A stretch of 64,000 nucleotides of DNA from positions 52,588 through 116,587 of the forward strand of contig JH152799.1 of the NCBI GenBank assembly GCA_000226015.1. The letters run 5' to 3'. Under the pieces are notes generated by a model. That model saw nothing but the letters and a program-made list of their open reading frames with translations. It had not been told where the DNA came from and ran no database searches. A program made the translations under genes and the position numbers. The DNA is from Mnemiopsis leidyi (taxonomy: Eukaryota > Ctenophora > Tentaculata > Lobata > Bolinopsidae). Positions 46,701 through 56,790 of this stretch are shown here, in pieces (positions within the stretch are counted from its first letter, which is position 1; each line of letters starts with the position of its first letter).

Positions 46701-49700
46701 TAAGATGTAACAGGTAACTTGTAGCACAGATTTATAACTGTAACAGGTGTGCAGTTGAATCTACAGTTGAGTGCCGAGGTCGTTGTCTCACTGCCCGAAT
46801 TGGGTGTCACATTATTGATCAGGAAACAATGTTTTATGAATAACATTTACGAAGCCAAGCTGTATACGTAGATAAGAATCTGTTTAGCAAGTTAAGTAAA
46901 TTCGTGACCGTTATAGTGGAACAACCAAATTCAATTTTATTACGAAAATCATCTGCAATCTTTGTCATTATCTCATATGCGGTCTTGGACTCTTGGCTGG
47001 TACTGAAATTTAACAAGTTACCAGGCGACTCTTGCTCACCATGTATCTGATGGAACTGCTGTCAACCCTCTCCCAGAGCTGTTGTTCCAGGTCGAAGTTG
47101 GAGGGAGAGCTCGCTCTCACGATGATCCGCTCGCTGATGCAGGCTGCCAGGCAGTGCTTCTGTCCGTTTGTCGTCTCGGCCTCAAGGGAAACCACCAAAG
47201 AGAAAAACCTGGATGAAAGGAAGTAGGTTTAGTTACGTAATGGACTTAAATGATTTTCTGGATTTTTGCCGTTTGATTTAATCCCGAATTTGAATAACAG
47301 TGGTTAATCCAAGCCAAGTCTGCAGGAAAACACCAAAGAGCGCACACTATCCAGAGTCCGATGTCAAACTGACCTCTGGTTAGGATTAGGCTTTCCCTTC
47401 TTCCGCATGTTGTTCTCAGTGGTAGCACTGAAGTGGAGTCTGGGGATCGTCTTCGTTAGACTCCCGTTGTGGAAATCAACTCTGAGGAAGAGATCTGTTA
47501 GTCTGGGTACGTCTTGCTGGTAATGATATTATTTGATTATTCATAACAGTACGTGATCGGAAATAGTAATGACTCGTTAAGTATATTCCATAATGTAATT
47601 GTATTGTTCGAAGCCTGGTAATGAGTTTAGCCATGAATATACCATACGTATATTACCATATTATTTGACTGTGGGTCTGGCTCCAAGACAAAGCAAAGCT
47701 TAATTATAAAATAGCAATAAAAGTAAAACCGTCTCATTTACTTTAAAGCTGTAGTTTAAATCGTACTATATCTGAGTAAAAATTTTTGCTACTATAGCCG
47801 GTAATGTTGAGACGAGATAAAAACGATAAGAAACAGACCTCTGTGGATCAAGTTGGTACTTCTGTCGTTCCACTGTGCTCTGGTTAATGGTTATAATCTG
47901 GTTTTTACTCTCATTCTTGAAACCGAATAGTCTTATGTAGAACGCTCTGATCTCAGAAACTGTGTTCTGAAAAAGCAGAAATGTTAAAAATATAACAGAG
48001 TAAGACTGTTAGTTGTTACAAAAGGTCTAACGTAAACAAACAGAGTTTTGCCTTACAGGTAATAATCATTAAGCCATTTTTAGATTTTAGAAAAGCACTC
48101 ACGTCAGTTTTGATAAACTTGGGACTACTGAAACCGTATGCAGTGACCGTCACTTGGAAGTGGTTCTTCTTTTGGCTCACAAACGCTGAGTGAGCTTCGG
48201 AGTGAACGAATCCTTTGTCAGCACTGACTGTGTACTTAAATCCGGAGCTGTGGGGGAGAAAGGTTTAAGTCAAAACTGATGGTGCATATTTAAGTTTAAA
48301 TCTTGAGCTGATTCTGGACATTAGTAGGGTCAGGGTGGTAACTGGTAAATTACTGGGGTGGTATTGGTGCCTTCAGGCTTCAGCCTTGCCAATGTAGGAT
48401 GTAATGCATAAAATAAGCTACTTGTGGCGCGTAGCTGGGGACTTGCTTAGGTGTGAATTAAATCTTAAAGTTAATAAAATCCTTAAGTTAATAACATCCT
48501 AACGTTAAACATCACAACGAACGTAAATAACATGATAAGCAATCAATCTAGGTTCATAAGGTGCGCGCGGCGTATAAAATTGCGCCGCGCATTGTCACGG
48601 TGAATATGTGTTGAGATCCTTTCCGCACTAAATTTACGATTAGCTCAGCGCGTTACAGTCGATTCAGCATTTTAAGTAAATGTAAGCTGACAGAACAGTA
48701 AAACATGCCCCGAACTCACATTGGTCTGCAGTTAGCATCCAACATCAGAGTCCACTTGTTCTTTTCGTAATCCGTCCAAGGGAGCGATCTGTAATTTTCA
48801 GACGTCTCCTGATCTACGTCGCTGTACTCTGAAGAAGAGGAATTCCGTAAGTTTATTGAGAAATGTGGATTTTTTGCGAATACCAGGATGCACAATCTGA
48901 GAAAACTAAAAGTTAAGCATATTCCGGGCTTCTATAAAAGCTTATGCAAAGAACGATGCAGTAAATCATAACAATAGCAATATTTTTGGCTTAGGCTTCA
49001 TTTTTTGCGGAAAAACAAACAGCGGACTGAAGTGTAGGCAAAGTTCTAGGACTGGCAGTGAAGTAGTGAGAAGTTGTTGAGAAAGTAAAAAGAAATGACA
49101 CATTACCATGCTCTTGCTGACCTTTGCCGCCTGGCTCCGATTTGATGGTTTGAGCCGGCGATTCCATTTTCCGTTTCTTTCCCACACGGTTGATCTCAAT
49201 AGTCGGGAGCGCCTGACCATATCCGGCTATGTTGCCCGCGATGTTGCCCATGTGACTCAGCCGGCGCGCTGTTTCCTGCTCGTGCTGGAGCAGAAGTCGC
49301 TGTTGCTGCTCCGCCGTGCAGTGGGCTAGACGGGCATCTTGCTGCATCCTCTGTAAATAATGGTTAGCAGGCGGGGAGTACTCTTACCAGATTTTCTATA
49401 AATCGTGGGTATTAATGCGTAAAATATAAGTGTAAAAAGCAATACAAAATGCGGTAAAACGCAGTTTATGTTATATGTAAATGCATTAATGATTAAATTG
49501 CAAATAATATAGAATAACCTAAAAATGATGTATAATTTGAGAGTTATATGGAGGTGGAGATGGGAGATGTACAATTGTAGATCATGTAAAATGTTACCAT
49601 GAAGAGGGTGTTGAGCTGGGTGGGGGGAGTCAGGTTGCTTGTCATGGCTTGACCTTGTACGGGGGACACTTGCTGAGGAGGTGAAACCTGCGGGGAACCT

Positions 49701-52700
49701 TGTCAATACGGTCTGTAACTTGTAAGTCTAAACTTTGTAGAGAAATATACACCGTGTCTATACAGTCTGTAAGTCTAAACGCTGCAAGGAACCGTGTCAA
49801 TATGGTCTCAAAATCTAATCGTTGTAGAGAAATATACACCGTACAATACGGTGTGAAAGTCTAAACGTTAGTTACATTATGTTTTTAACGTTTGTAGCCG
49901 ATGTTAAACCTTAACGTCAGGAGAAAATAAATCTTGAGCAATACAAGGGCAAAGAGTAAAACTGCTTTATACAAGACCTTAGATTTTATCAGATAATGAC
50001 GGAGATATCTACAAAATTTATCCTGTTGATAATGGCACTTAATTCATAAGGCAATTTCACGATTGAATAGTTATCAAATTTGCGCTATCCAATTTACCTA
50101 CCGTTATGTGAATCTAATGAATGGACTACATAAGACGAACCGCACCAACACAAATACTTACACAACAAATTTACCCCTATTCTGTCATGTCTTAAGTAAA
50201 TCTTATTTCATTTTTCACCGTGACAGATATCATTTGTGTAACAAAGGTGTTCCCGAGGTACGAGTCTGGAGTGTTACACATATCATACACTAGGTAGGAG
50301 ACTACAAGTCAATTATATAATTGTTTAACTGTCGCTGGTATTGCCGCCTCCCTAGCAGTAATCGTGCCGTGAGAGGGTGCGTGTAGCCCTAATCCTTTAG
50401 GTTTAATGTAAGTACGTGCGTTATGCGTATCTATAGTGCAATGTAAAATGCAGTGAGGCCTGGAGAAGTTACTCTGACTTTTAGTTGAGTAAGCAGATGA
50501 GGCTTGTCAAGAGAGCGATTGTCAAGAAATTATGCCGCTGACACAGTTTAAATCGTGTCAGGCAACGAAATTTAGAAATTTATCAATGCCGTTTAAAGTA
50601 AAATTAGCCCTTTTCCAGATGGAAGCAGTGATTGTTGTACGTAACTACAACTAGTCACCAATAAACTAAACCTAGTCACGAAGTAGATATACCTAGATAC
50701 TAAGTAACTACACCTAGTAACAAAGTAACTACGCCTAGTAACTAAGTAACTACACTTAGTCACTAAGTAGGAGGGATAAGATGACCACGATTTTTTACCA
50801 CTAGGCCTACGACCGGGTGTCATGGTCATGGTCAAAATACAACTCGTCAGTCGTCACTAAGTAACTACGCTGAGTCACTAAGTTACTAAATAACTACACC
50901 TAGTAACCAAGTAACGAAATAACTACACCTAGTGACTAGGTAATTAAATAAGTTATACACCTAGTATTTTAGTAACTAAGATGTTACACCCTGTAACTAA
51001 GTAACTAAATAACTACACCTTGTAACCAAGTAACTAAATAACTACACGTAGTAACTATAAGTAACTAAGTAACTAACCTGGTTAACGGGAGACAAGTTAG
51101 TTGGGTGACCAAGCTGGGTACCCTGATGTAACACTGTAGTACTCGGTATCTGCGAGTTTTCTACACTCTGCATACACTGGTTGTAGGTTAGTGCATCGGC
51201 TGCTATCTGCTCCGGGCTGTAGTATCCTGGAGAGACGAGCATTAGTTTCACTTTCACAGATACGTGTTAGTTTCACCTTCTCAAATACGTAATAGTTTAA
51301 CTTTTACATAAAGGCCTTAATTTCTCTTTCACAAACTAGCATTGGTTTCACTAGCATACGTTTCACTTTCACATTCAAGAATTAGTTTCACTTTCACTTT
51401 CACCATCACAAGCCTCTTTTAGTTTTAAACTATTCTGTGCACCTGCTCCCGGATATTTTGTGACAATATGATAAATGAGTGACACGATTCAATACACTCA
51501 TGAACTGATGGCTGGGGTAAAAATAGCTAAATTTCGATCACTTGTAAACAATCAGCGACATCAAAGAGTCTAGCCGGTCTAGGAAGAGAGGAAAGGAGTT
51601 GCAACTTACAGATCACAGGTCTAACTAGATCTGTTCGGGACGAACCTAAAACCTAGCCGTGTGCGGGTTTATTCACAAAGAAACTGAGAGACAAAACCGC
51701 TTGATTGGGAAAGAAGCCAGTAGTAACCGCTTGACAGACGGCAGCTGAAAAAGTAACCCAAAATTGTTACCTTTCCCAGTAACCATAGCGCCAGGAGGCA
51801 CTCCACTCACACGCACCTCGTGTACACAGTAGCCTAGCAACGGGTTCCAGTTGACCTACCGTAGTTCTAGGAACCTGTCAGTGGCAGTCGTGACCTGTTC
51901 TTGACGTCCGTGCCATTCACAGCTTGACAAAGGAACCGGGCGGAAGTGCGCAGCCCGGTCTTGGAACCCAGGACCCGGCCTGCGCGTACCTGGAACTTTG
52001 CGCGTACCTGGAACCCTGCTCACCAGCATAGACTTAAAGTCTAAACGCACTGCCGACGTTAACGCTCTTCTCTACAGAGCATGCAGTTGTTTACCGCAAC
52101 TTCCAGCGGAGCAGCCTGGTAAGATTTTCCGGACTTGACGTAGACAACAACCACTGAGTGACTCCAGAGTATATAAATTGGATTCAACATCTGCAGATCA
52201 TTGTGTGCCAAGAGGCGTTATGCGCAGACTTTTGATATCTCAGCATGTCGTAGATTGTGCAGAAAGTTGGAACACTGGTAGATCTCCTGCCGTGTCAGTG
52301 CCCTGAGATCTACTCGACTCTACCCAACACACTCTGCGCTGGACTAAAAATGTGTGCTATGTCGGCACATGCGCGATGCCAACCACCCTACACCAAGTTA
52401 TGCCAAGCAAACTCGCACCAAGAGCCACCATCTGCTGGGCTTGCACGGCCACGGCGATCCTCTTCGATCAGCAGCCACTGGATCTCCGATAAGAAACCCT
52501 ACAACATCGCTAATTTCATATATTTTACTTTTTACCACTCACGACAACTCTTTTGTACCTGGTAGATTTCGGTATTTTAATGCAAATTCGCCTTGTCCGC
52601 GGTCTTTACTTTGCCCTTTCCGCTGGATGCCGTCGCCGGACGTGGCAAAACGAATACAAGTTCTAGCGATTAACAAGCCGAGTCACAGATATACGGTGGG

Positions 52701-53310
52701 GCAAGACCTTGGGGCAGGGTAGGAGGAAAAGAAGTAGAAAACAGAACAAATTATAGGACACGTGTTAAAGATCACAAACGTGACTTTCATTATACCGGGA
52801 AAGGGAGAGAGGATAGAGGGCAAGTAAGGAGGATAATGTGCGAGGTACAGGGTGGGGAAGGGCAGAGTGGTACGGACTGAGTCCGGGGTTAAAAGTCCGC
52901 AAGACGCCGGGTAGGAAGTGGAAATTCAGGGAAAACCCGGGAAATGGTGTGTTTTCAAATGTTTCTTATACTAACTACTGTAGCTCAGTCAATCTCTCTT
53001 TTTCTATCTCTATTCATCTCTACGTAAAATTTCATCGTGGAATCTAGAATTTTTGACTGTCTAAAAAGGGAAAATAATATTCAGTGTTAAAATCAAGCGT
53101 CCAGTGAATAAAGAACGCAGAGCGCATCTTCCTGGAAAGTGAAATAAAGGAATTACCGTTCTGTTGATCAGGAGAGTAGGCTGAATCAGAACCGGGAGGA
53201 GTTGGTAGCTGACTGAAATTGTTACATCTCATTAGATAATTACCTGATTTAGTCATTTCATCAACTAATCCTCGCTCGGTTCTGTAGAACCGTGCTAATT
53301 TACTATTCAT
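42703..53310 (-). CDS. MYRF: Myelin regulatory factor (MYRF), 16 exons
   Basis: A membrane-tethered transcription factor of about 885 residues. It inserts in the ER, trimerises, cuts itself through its intramolecular chaperone domain, and releases an N-terminal DNA-binding trimer to the nucleus. Exons: 53310-53157, 51226-51078, 49687-49598, 49350-49107 (or -49122), 48828-48720, 48247-48103, 47966-47839, 47481-47374, 47208-47040, 46580-46332, 46173-45994, 45790-45679, 44190-43991, 43700-43441, 43268-43121 and 42915-42703. Every junction is GT-AG and every phase agrees with the next exon. Domain order matches the family: acidic/proline N-terminus, NLS, Ndt80-like DNA-binding domain, peptidase S74-type chaperone with its Ser-Lys dyad, transmembrane helix, and luminal C-terminal domain. 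An in-frame stop precedes the first ATG. The last exon either ends at TAG 42,703 or uses a GTGAGT donor at 42,728 to reach a small extra exon. Confidence 0.95.
43991..45790 (-). other. MYRF: MYRF exons 12-13: linker and transmembrane helix
   Basis: Exon 12 is a basic linker ending [16 protein letters not shown]. Exon 13 holds a single hydrophobic helix, [20 protein letters not shown], followed by a His-rich juxtamembrane stretch. This is the ER anchor. The 1.5-kb intron between the two exons contains a GC-rich island. Confidence 0.9.
44870..45560. promoter_or_regulatory. GC-rich, CpG-rich island inside MYRF intron 12
   Basis: Contrasts with its AT-rich surroundings. It holds CACGTG at 44,989 and 45,053, a GCGCGC run, and a CATATAAG box at 45,073. 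No exon was recognised: the open frames across it match no known protein. It could be an internal promoter or enhancer, or a GC-rich repeat insertion. Confidence 0.35.
45994..46580 (-). other. MYRF: MYRF exons 10-11: intramolecular chaperone (peptidase S74) domain
   Basis: Starts [11 protein letters not shown]. The catalytic Ser and Lys of the self-cleaving dyad are in [11 protein letters not shown], with the Ser at codon 46,490-46,488 and the Lys at 46,475-46,473. The five-residue offset is the same as in the human protein (SDLRAK). It continues through [15 protein letters not shown] and VGAVKEL to the trimeric coiled coil at [14 protein letters not shown]. Self-cleavage is therefore expected to work. 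Confidence 0.93.
47040..48828 (-). other. MYRF: MYRF exons 5-9: Ndt80-like DNA-binding domain
   Basis: An s-type Ig-fold DNA-binding domain. Conserved landmarks in order are TVSADKGF, the DNA-contacting stretch [40 protein letters not shown], and [16 protein letters not shown]. They align along their whole length with vertebrate MYRF, including the near-invariant [11 protein letters not shown]. Confidence 0.93.
49700..49870. repeat. Short degenerate tandem repeat in MYRF intron 2
   Basis: AAGTCTAAAC and GTAGAGAAATATACACCGT recur (near 49,734 and 49,813) with related CGTGTCAATA words between, in units of about 40-80 bp. Confidence 0.6.
50636..51075. repeat. AGTAACTA minisatellite in MYRF intron 2
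   Basis: About 25 degenerate copies of AACTACACCTAGTAACTAAGT-type units of 8 to 24 bases, interrupted near 50,770-50,850. The array abuts the donor of exon 2 at 51,078, so its edge forms part of the splice-site context. It is low-complexity and non-coding. Confidence 0.85.
51240..51420. repeat. TTTCACTTTCAC repeat in MYRF intron 1
   Basis: Repeated TTAGTTTCACTTTCACA words, about 30 bp apart and decaying toward the right. On the minus strand this is purine-rich. It sits directly upstream of the exon 2 acceptor, so on the plus strand it lies just past the exon. Confidence 0.65.
51421..53156. other. Remainder of MYRF intron 1
   Basis: No further exon recognised. It contains a GC-rich patch near 51,860-52,020 with direct GTACCTGGAACC words, a plus-strand TATATAAAT box at 52,171, and one CACGTG at 52,759. 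Open frames at 52.2-52.7 kb on the plus strand lack recognisable protein features. Confidence 0.4.
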
Positions 53311-55261
53311 TTTAAGGCATTTTTAGGATTTTTGCATGCTACTTCCGCGTGTAACCTTGTAAGAGCGAAGCTAACAGCTTCGATGACACCGTGACACTAC
53401 TTAGCATTTACTTTTCGATAAAATGGGTTGTAACATACTTCGTTGAAACAAAGTGAAGTATTCCTCAAAGTATGCAGCTAATTTAATATCCTTGAAAAAA
53501 CGAATCGCTGACTCTAAAATCTTAAGTTTTTTGCGAATGGCACAAGACAGACCTTGAACCTGCAATTAAAATATAACATTGAAACTTATATTAATATAAA
53601 TAAATTATTTTCAATTCTGAACATTAAAACAAGGCCCACCTTTGTAAATTATTGAAGTTGTTGTAGCTTGTAGCAGTGTAGCCTAAAAGAAGAGGGAAAT
53701 TAGTAATCGTGTCATTACAAACATCACTAAGCTTAAAAACGAAATATAGCCTAATGTCGGAAGGTATCGCACATTTTGGGCACGTGTGATAACGATTGAC
53801 CAATGGGAAGTCAGGTACAACCAATCAACATTAAGGAACGCTTTAAAATGTCAAAAAAATTTTGCGACACCTTCCCACGAGTTGCGTTCCTCACAACTCG
53901 ATTTATTGATGACAGTGAAATAATGAGAATAAATGACAAGACATATTTGAATGAGTACCAAGCAGATCTACAACCGCCACGTCTACCGGACCTGACAAGT
54001 CCTCAGCTACAGTCAAATACGGTCAGACAATAACACATTAATTGGGTACGCGTGAGGCACCAACAAACAGTGGATGCAGTAGATGGCCGCAGTACAATGA
54101 AGTTCAAACAGGAGAGAGACGTCAGGACAGACTTAGTGGCTCGGGGAGGGTTGTGCACTGTGTTTGGAAACAATAGGGAGGGTGAGGGTTGGAGAAAGGC
54201 AGGAGTTAGGGCAGGAAGTACTGAGTTTGTGGACGGTTAGGGTTGGATACAACATATATTATCTGATAAAATGTTCATGTATTTTCTTTCATGGACAGCG
54301 CGATTATTGGACATTTCTGCAATCATCTTAAATTCTAACCCAATAACACAAGGTATCTTAGGACCAAGCAGCCTCAATTATAAAGATAGCAGCACTTCAG
54401 GCAAATTTTATAAGCATCGCACAATTTTAGTGATATCTGCGCACGTGCAAGTTAAACAGTTAATAGGGAACTGCTAGATTTTGTGAAAATTGTAGGAAGT
54501 TCTAAATCTCCAATGGATGTAAATGAGGAGGCAATCAACCAATTATTTTTTCTTTTCTTTTTATTCCAATAGGTCACGCACATAGTTTTGTCTGTAAACT
54601 CCACTTCATTGATGCAGATATGACTGTGATCAAACCGCACGACCAAGATCTGTTGATCCTCACATAAGCTAAGGCACCAGACCTTTGCAGACGAGGGATA
54701 TCTTCACATTCCATTTCCGACACGCTGCACAGCAGGATCGTGCCAGTAATACTTTACATACCACTAGACAGACCCTGCAGCGAGTCCACGTCAGTCGCGG
54801 TGTAGACCTGCATTCTCTCTCTCTCTCTCTCTCTGCGGAACATATAGCTACAGTCCACACATTATTGTACGATCAGCCAGACTATTTCATTTCTACTTCC
54901 CACTGTACTAGACAAGGGGAAGAGTCACATGGGTTGAAGTGGAGTGTGGAGGGTATGCACATGCTGTCTGGTGAGACAAAAACCGGGCCCCTAGTTACCG
55001 TCGCTACGTCTAGCAAGGTCTACCAGACATCACGTGCTTCGTGTATTGTCATATGAAGACGATGTTACTTGCAATAAAACCCTACCATTGGATACTATCC
55101 AAAATATTTAGAGGAAACCGAAATAGACAACCTCGAGAGAGAACTAGACAGTCGAAATAGACAAATGCAAACAGACTGGTCAGAAATAGGACAACCCGTG
55201 CTCTATGGAATATTATTTCGAATGATAATTGCGAGAATTTAACCAGCAAGGGAGAAAGGCC
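53311..55261. other. MYRF 5' flank, proximal part
   Basis: No gene recognised. It contains CACGTG at 53,781, 54,442 and 55,031, and a CT microsatellite at 54,814-54,834. A 5' untranslated exon of MYRF may be present but could not be picked out. Confidence 0.4.
54814..54834. repeat. CT microsatellite
   Basis: Ten uninterrupted CT units. Ordinary simple repeat. Confidence 0.9.
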
Positions 55262-55548
55262 CACGTGCTCTCGTAAATGGTCCAATAACCTCGCACCAGG
55301 TAAGTCATGCGCTCTGCCTTCCACCAATAAACAACCAAATGATGTGCCACGTGATACCACGTGGTGTGTTGTGAGATAGCGGCCTGCCTTTCTCTGGCCA
55401 ATAAGAGCGAGAGGAGGGCAACCAGGTACGGAACACTCAGCGAGCTCCTGAAGACAACTCTACCCCAGCATAGCCTGGTGCAGGGATTAACCACGTGACG
55501 GGAACCTCCTGCACGTGCTGGCGCGCATATATCACGTGACAACACGTG
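55262..55548. promoter_or_regulatory. Cluster of seven CACGTG boxes with CCAAT boxes
   Basis: CACGTG begins at 55,262, 55,348, 55,358, 55,492, 55,512, 55,533 and 55,543. CCAAT occurs at 55,282, 55,324 and 55,398. The mixture resembles animal promoters bound by bHLH-zip factors (MITF/TFE, USF, MYC families) and NF-Y. It lies about 2 kb upstream of the MYRF start codon, so it is a candidate MYRF promoter or enhancer. Confidence 0.5.
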
Positions 55549-56670
55549 CCTTGTCATGAGATACACCCGTCTAGCCGAGAGATATAGGCAAACATATACA
55601 GCTTGTCCAAGCACGAGGATGATTTTCCCATTATAATAGAACATTCAGTATTTCAAAATGGATGCGGCAACCTATTATTAATTACATTTATTCGAAAACA
55701 ATACATAGGTCGTGGGGGAAGGAGTAGATCGTGCTGCAAAGCACGCTGCTGCGCGCGCATCTCCCCCAGAGCAGGTGTCATCGGACGGAAGGATCTGAGC
55801 AGTGAGTTAGGAGCGGATCATTAGCTACTAAAGTAAAGATAACAGATCGGAGGGAGGGAGATGGGTAGGGAAGCCAGGCAGTACCGTGGCGGCATTAACA
55901 CAGAGAGAGGAGGGAGTAGGGGGAAGTTTACTGACACTTCCATCCGCTCCGCGCTGTCCCTGGTACCAGTTCCAGTTAGCAACCCCGGACACTTACAAGT
56001 GGGGAGCCGGCAAGGTTGTTGTAGGTCCGCCTCGCTCCAAGGTCACGTGGTATAGTGAGGGTGTCAGGACGAAGGAAACATGCAACTCACCCGGCTGCTG
56101 GTGCTATTGTTGACTCGGTTAACTGGAGACTGGCATGCCTCGTTTATCTACTGATCAGGACAGATTTAGACGTCAAGAACGAGAGAGATTGTTTTGAGAT
56201 CATCGGTTAAAAGGACAGAATGGTGTAGTTGGATGGTCCGTGATGATACTGGTTTTGTGAAGTGATAGTTTGATAGCGGTAGAAGCTGCGTTATACTGAA
56301 GTTGGCTTACAGAATCAAAACCGCGCTGTTTATAATTACTTCTTCTTTAGATGGGATTAAGATCATTGCCTCCTTACTCCAAACAAGTGTTATTTAAGTC
56401 AGATATCTCAGATCATGTTAATGTGTAATCAATGTGTAATGGTAATGTCTTCCATTCAGATCGTAATTTTTTGTAGGAGCTGTCCTGTTAGAAGCAAGAC
56501 TTTTGTTCTAGCGAGAGTTCTGTGGACATAGAGCATGGAGCTGAGTTGTACGACAATGGTGCCGACTTGCACGGGAACAGAGCAGACTTGCACCGGAACT
56601 TTCAAATGACACGAGTTTAAACACGCTTGTTTTCAGGCGGGCACCGGACGGAACGTTTCATGAGGAGGAC
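55549..56670. other. Intergenic, moderately GC-rich
   Basis: No gene recognised. Purine-rich plus-strand stretches (GGAGGGAGGGAG at about 55,849) and one CACGTG at 56,044. Confidence 0.4.
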
Positions 56671-56674
56671 AGCC

Positions 56675-56790
56675 GGGTTACCTTGACAAGTACGAGGTAA
56701 CCCTGACAACAAGTACGAGGTAACCCTGACAACAAGGTCACGTGACTGAAGGTTACCCTGACAACAACACCCGGTCAGGCTCACGTGACA
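56675..56790. repeat. Tandem GGTAACCCTGACAAC repeat with CACGTG
   Basis: Four copies of GGTTACC/GGTAACC followed by TTGACAA or CTGACAA at about 56,676, 56,696, 56,720 and 56,751, partly in 24-bp units with AAGTACGA. Two TCACGTGA boxes sit within and just after (CACGTG at 56,739 and 56,782). The repeated core resembles an imperfect RFX X-box. Confidence 0.6.

Larger units (their letters stand above)
49107..53310 (-). other. MYRF: MYRF exons 1-4: N-terminal regulatory region
   Basis: Exon 1 encodes [16 protein letters not shown], the conserved N-terminal MYRF motif (human LPESPPDSGSEAYSP type). Exons 2 and 3 are Gln, Pro and Ser rich. Exon 4 carries a Gln-rich helix, the basic nuclear localisation signal KKRK and the sumoylation-type motif IKSEPGG, which correspond to KKRK and IKQEPG in vertebrate MYRF. 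Exon 4 has two usable donors, differing by 15 bases in the same phase. Confidence 0.88.

Noticed and set aside
52257-52722. Two overlapping plus-strand open frames downstream of a TATA-like box
   Set aside because: They lie in a MYRF intron in different frames, with no recognisable domain or splice context. A lone TATA box in AT-rich DNA is weak evidence.
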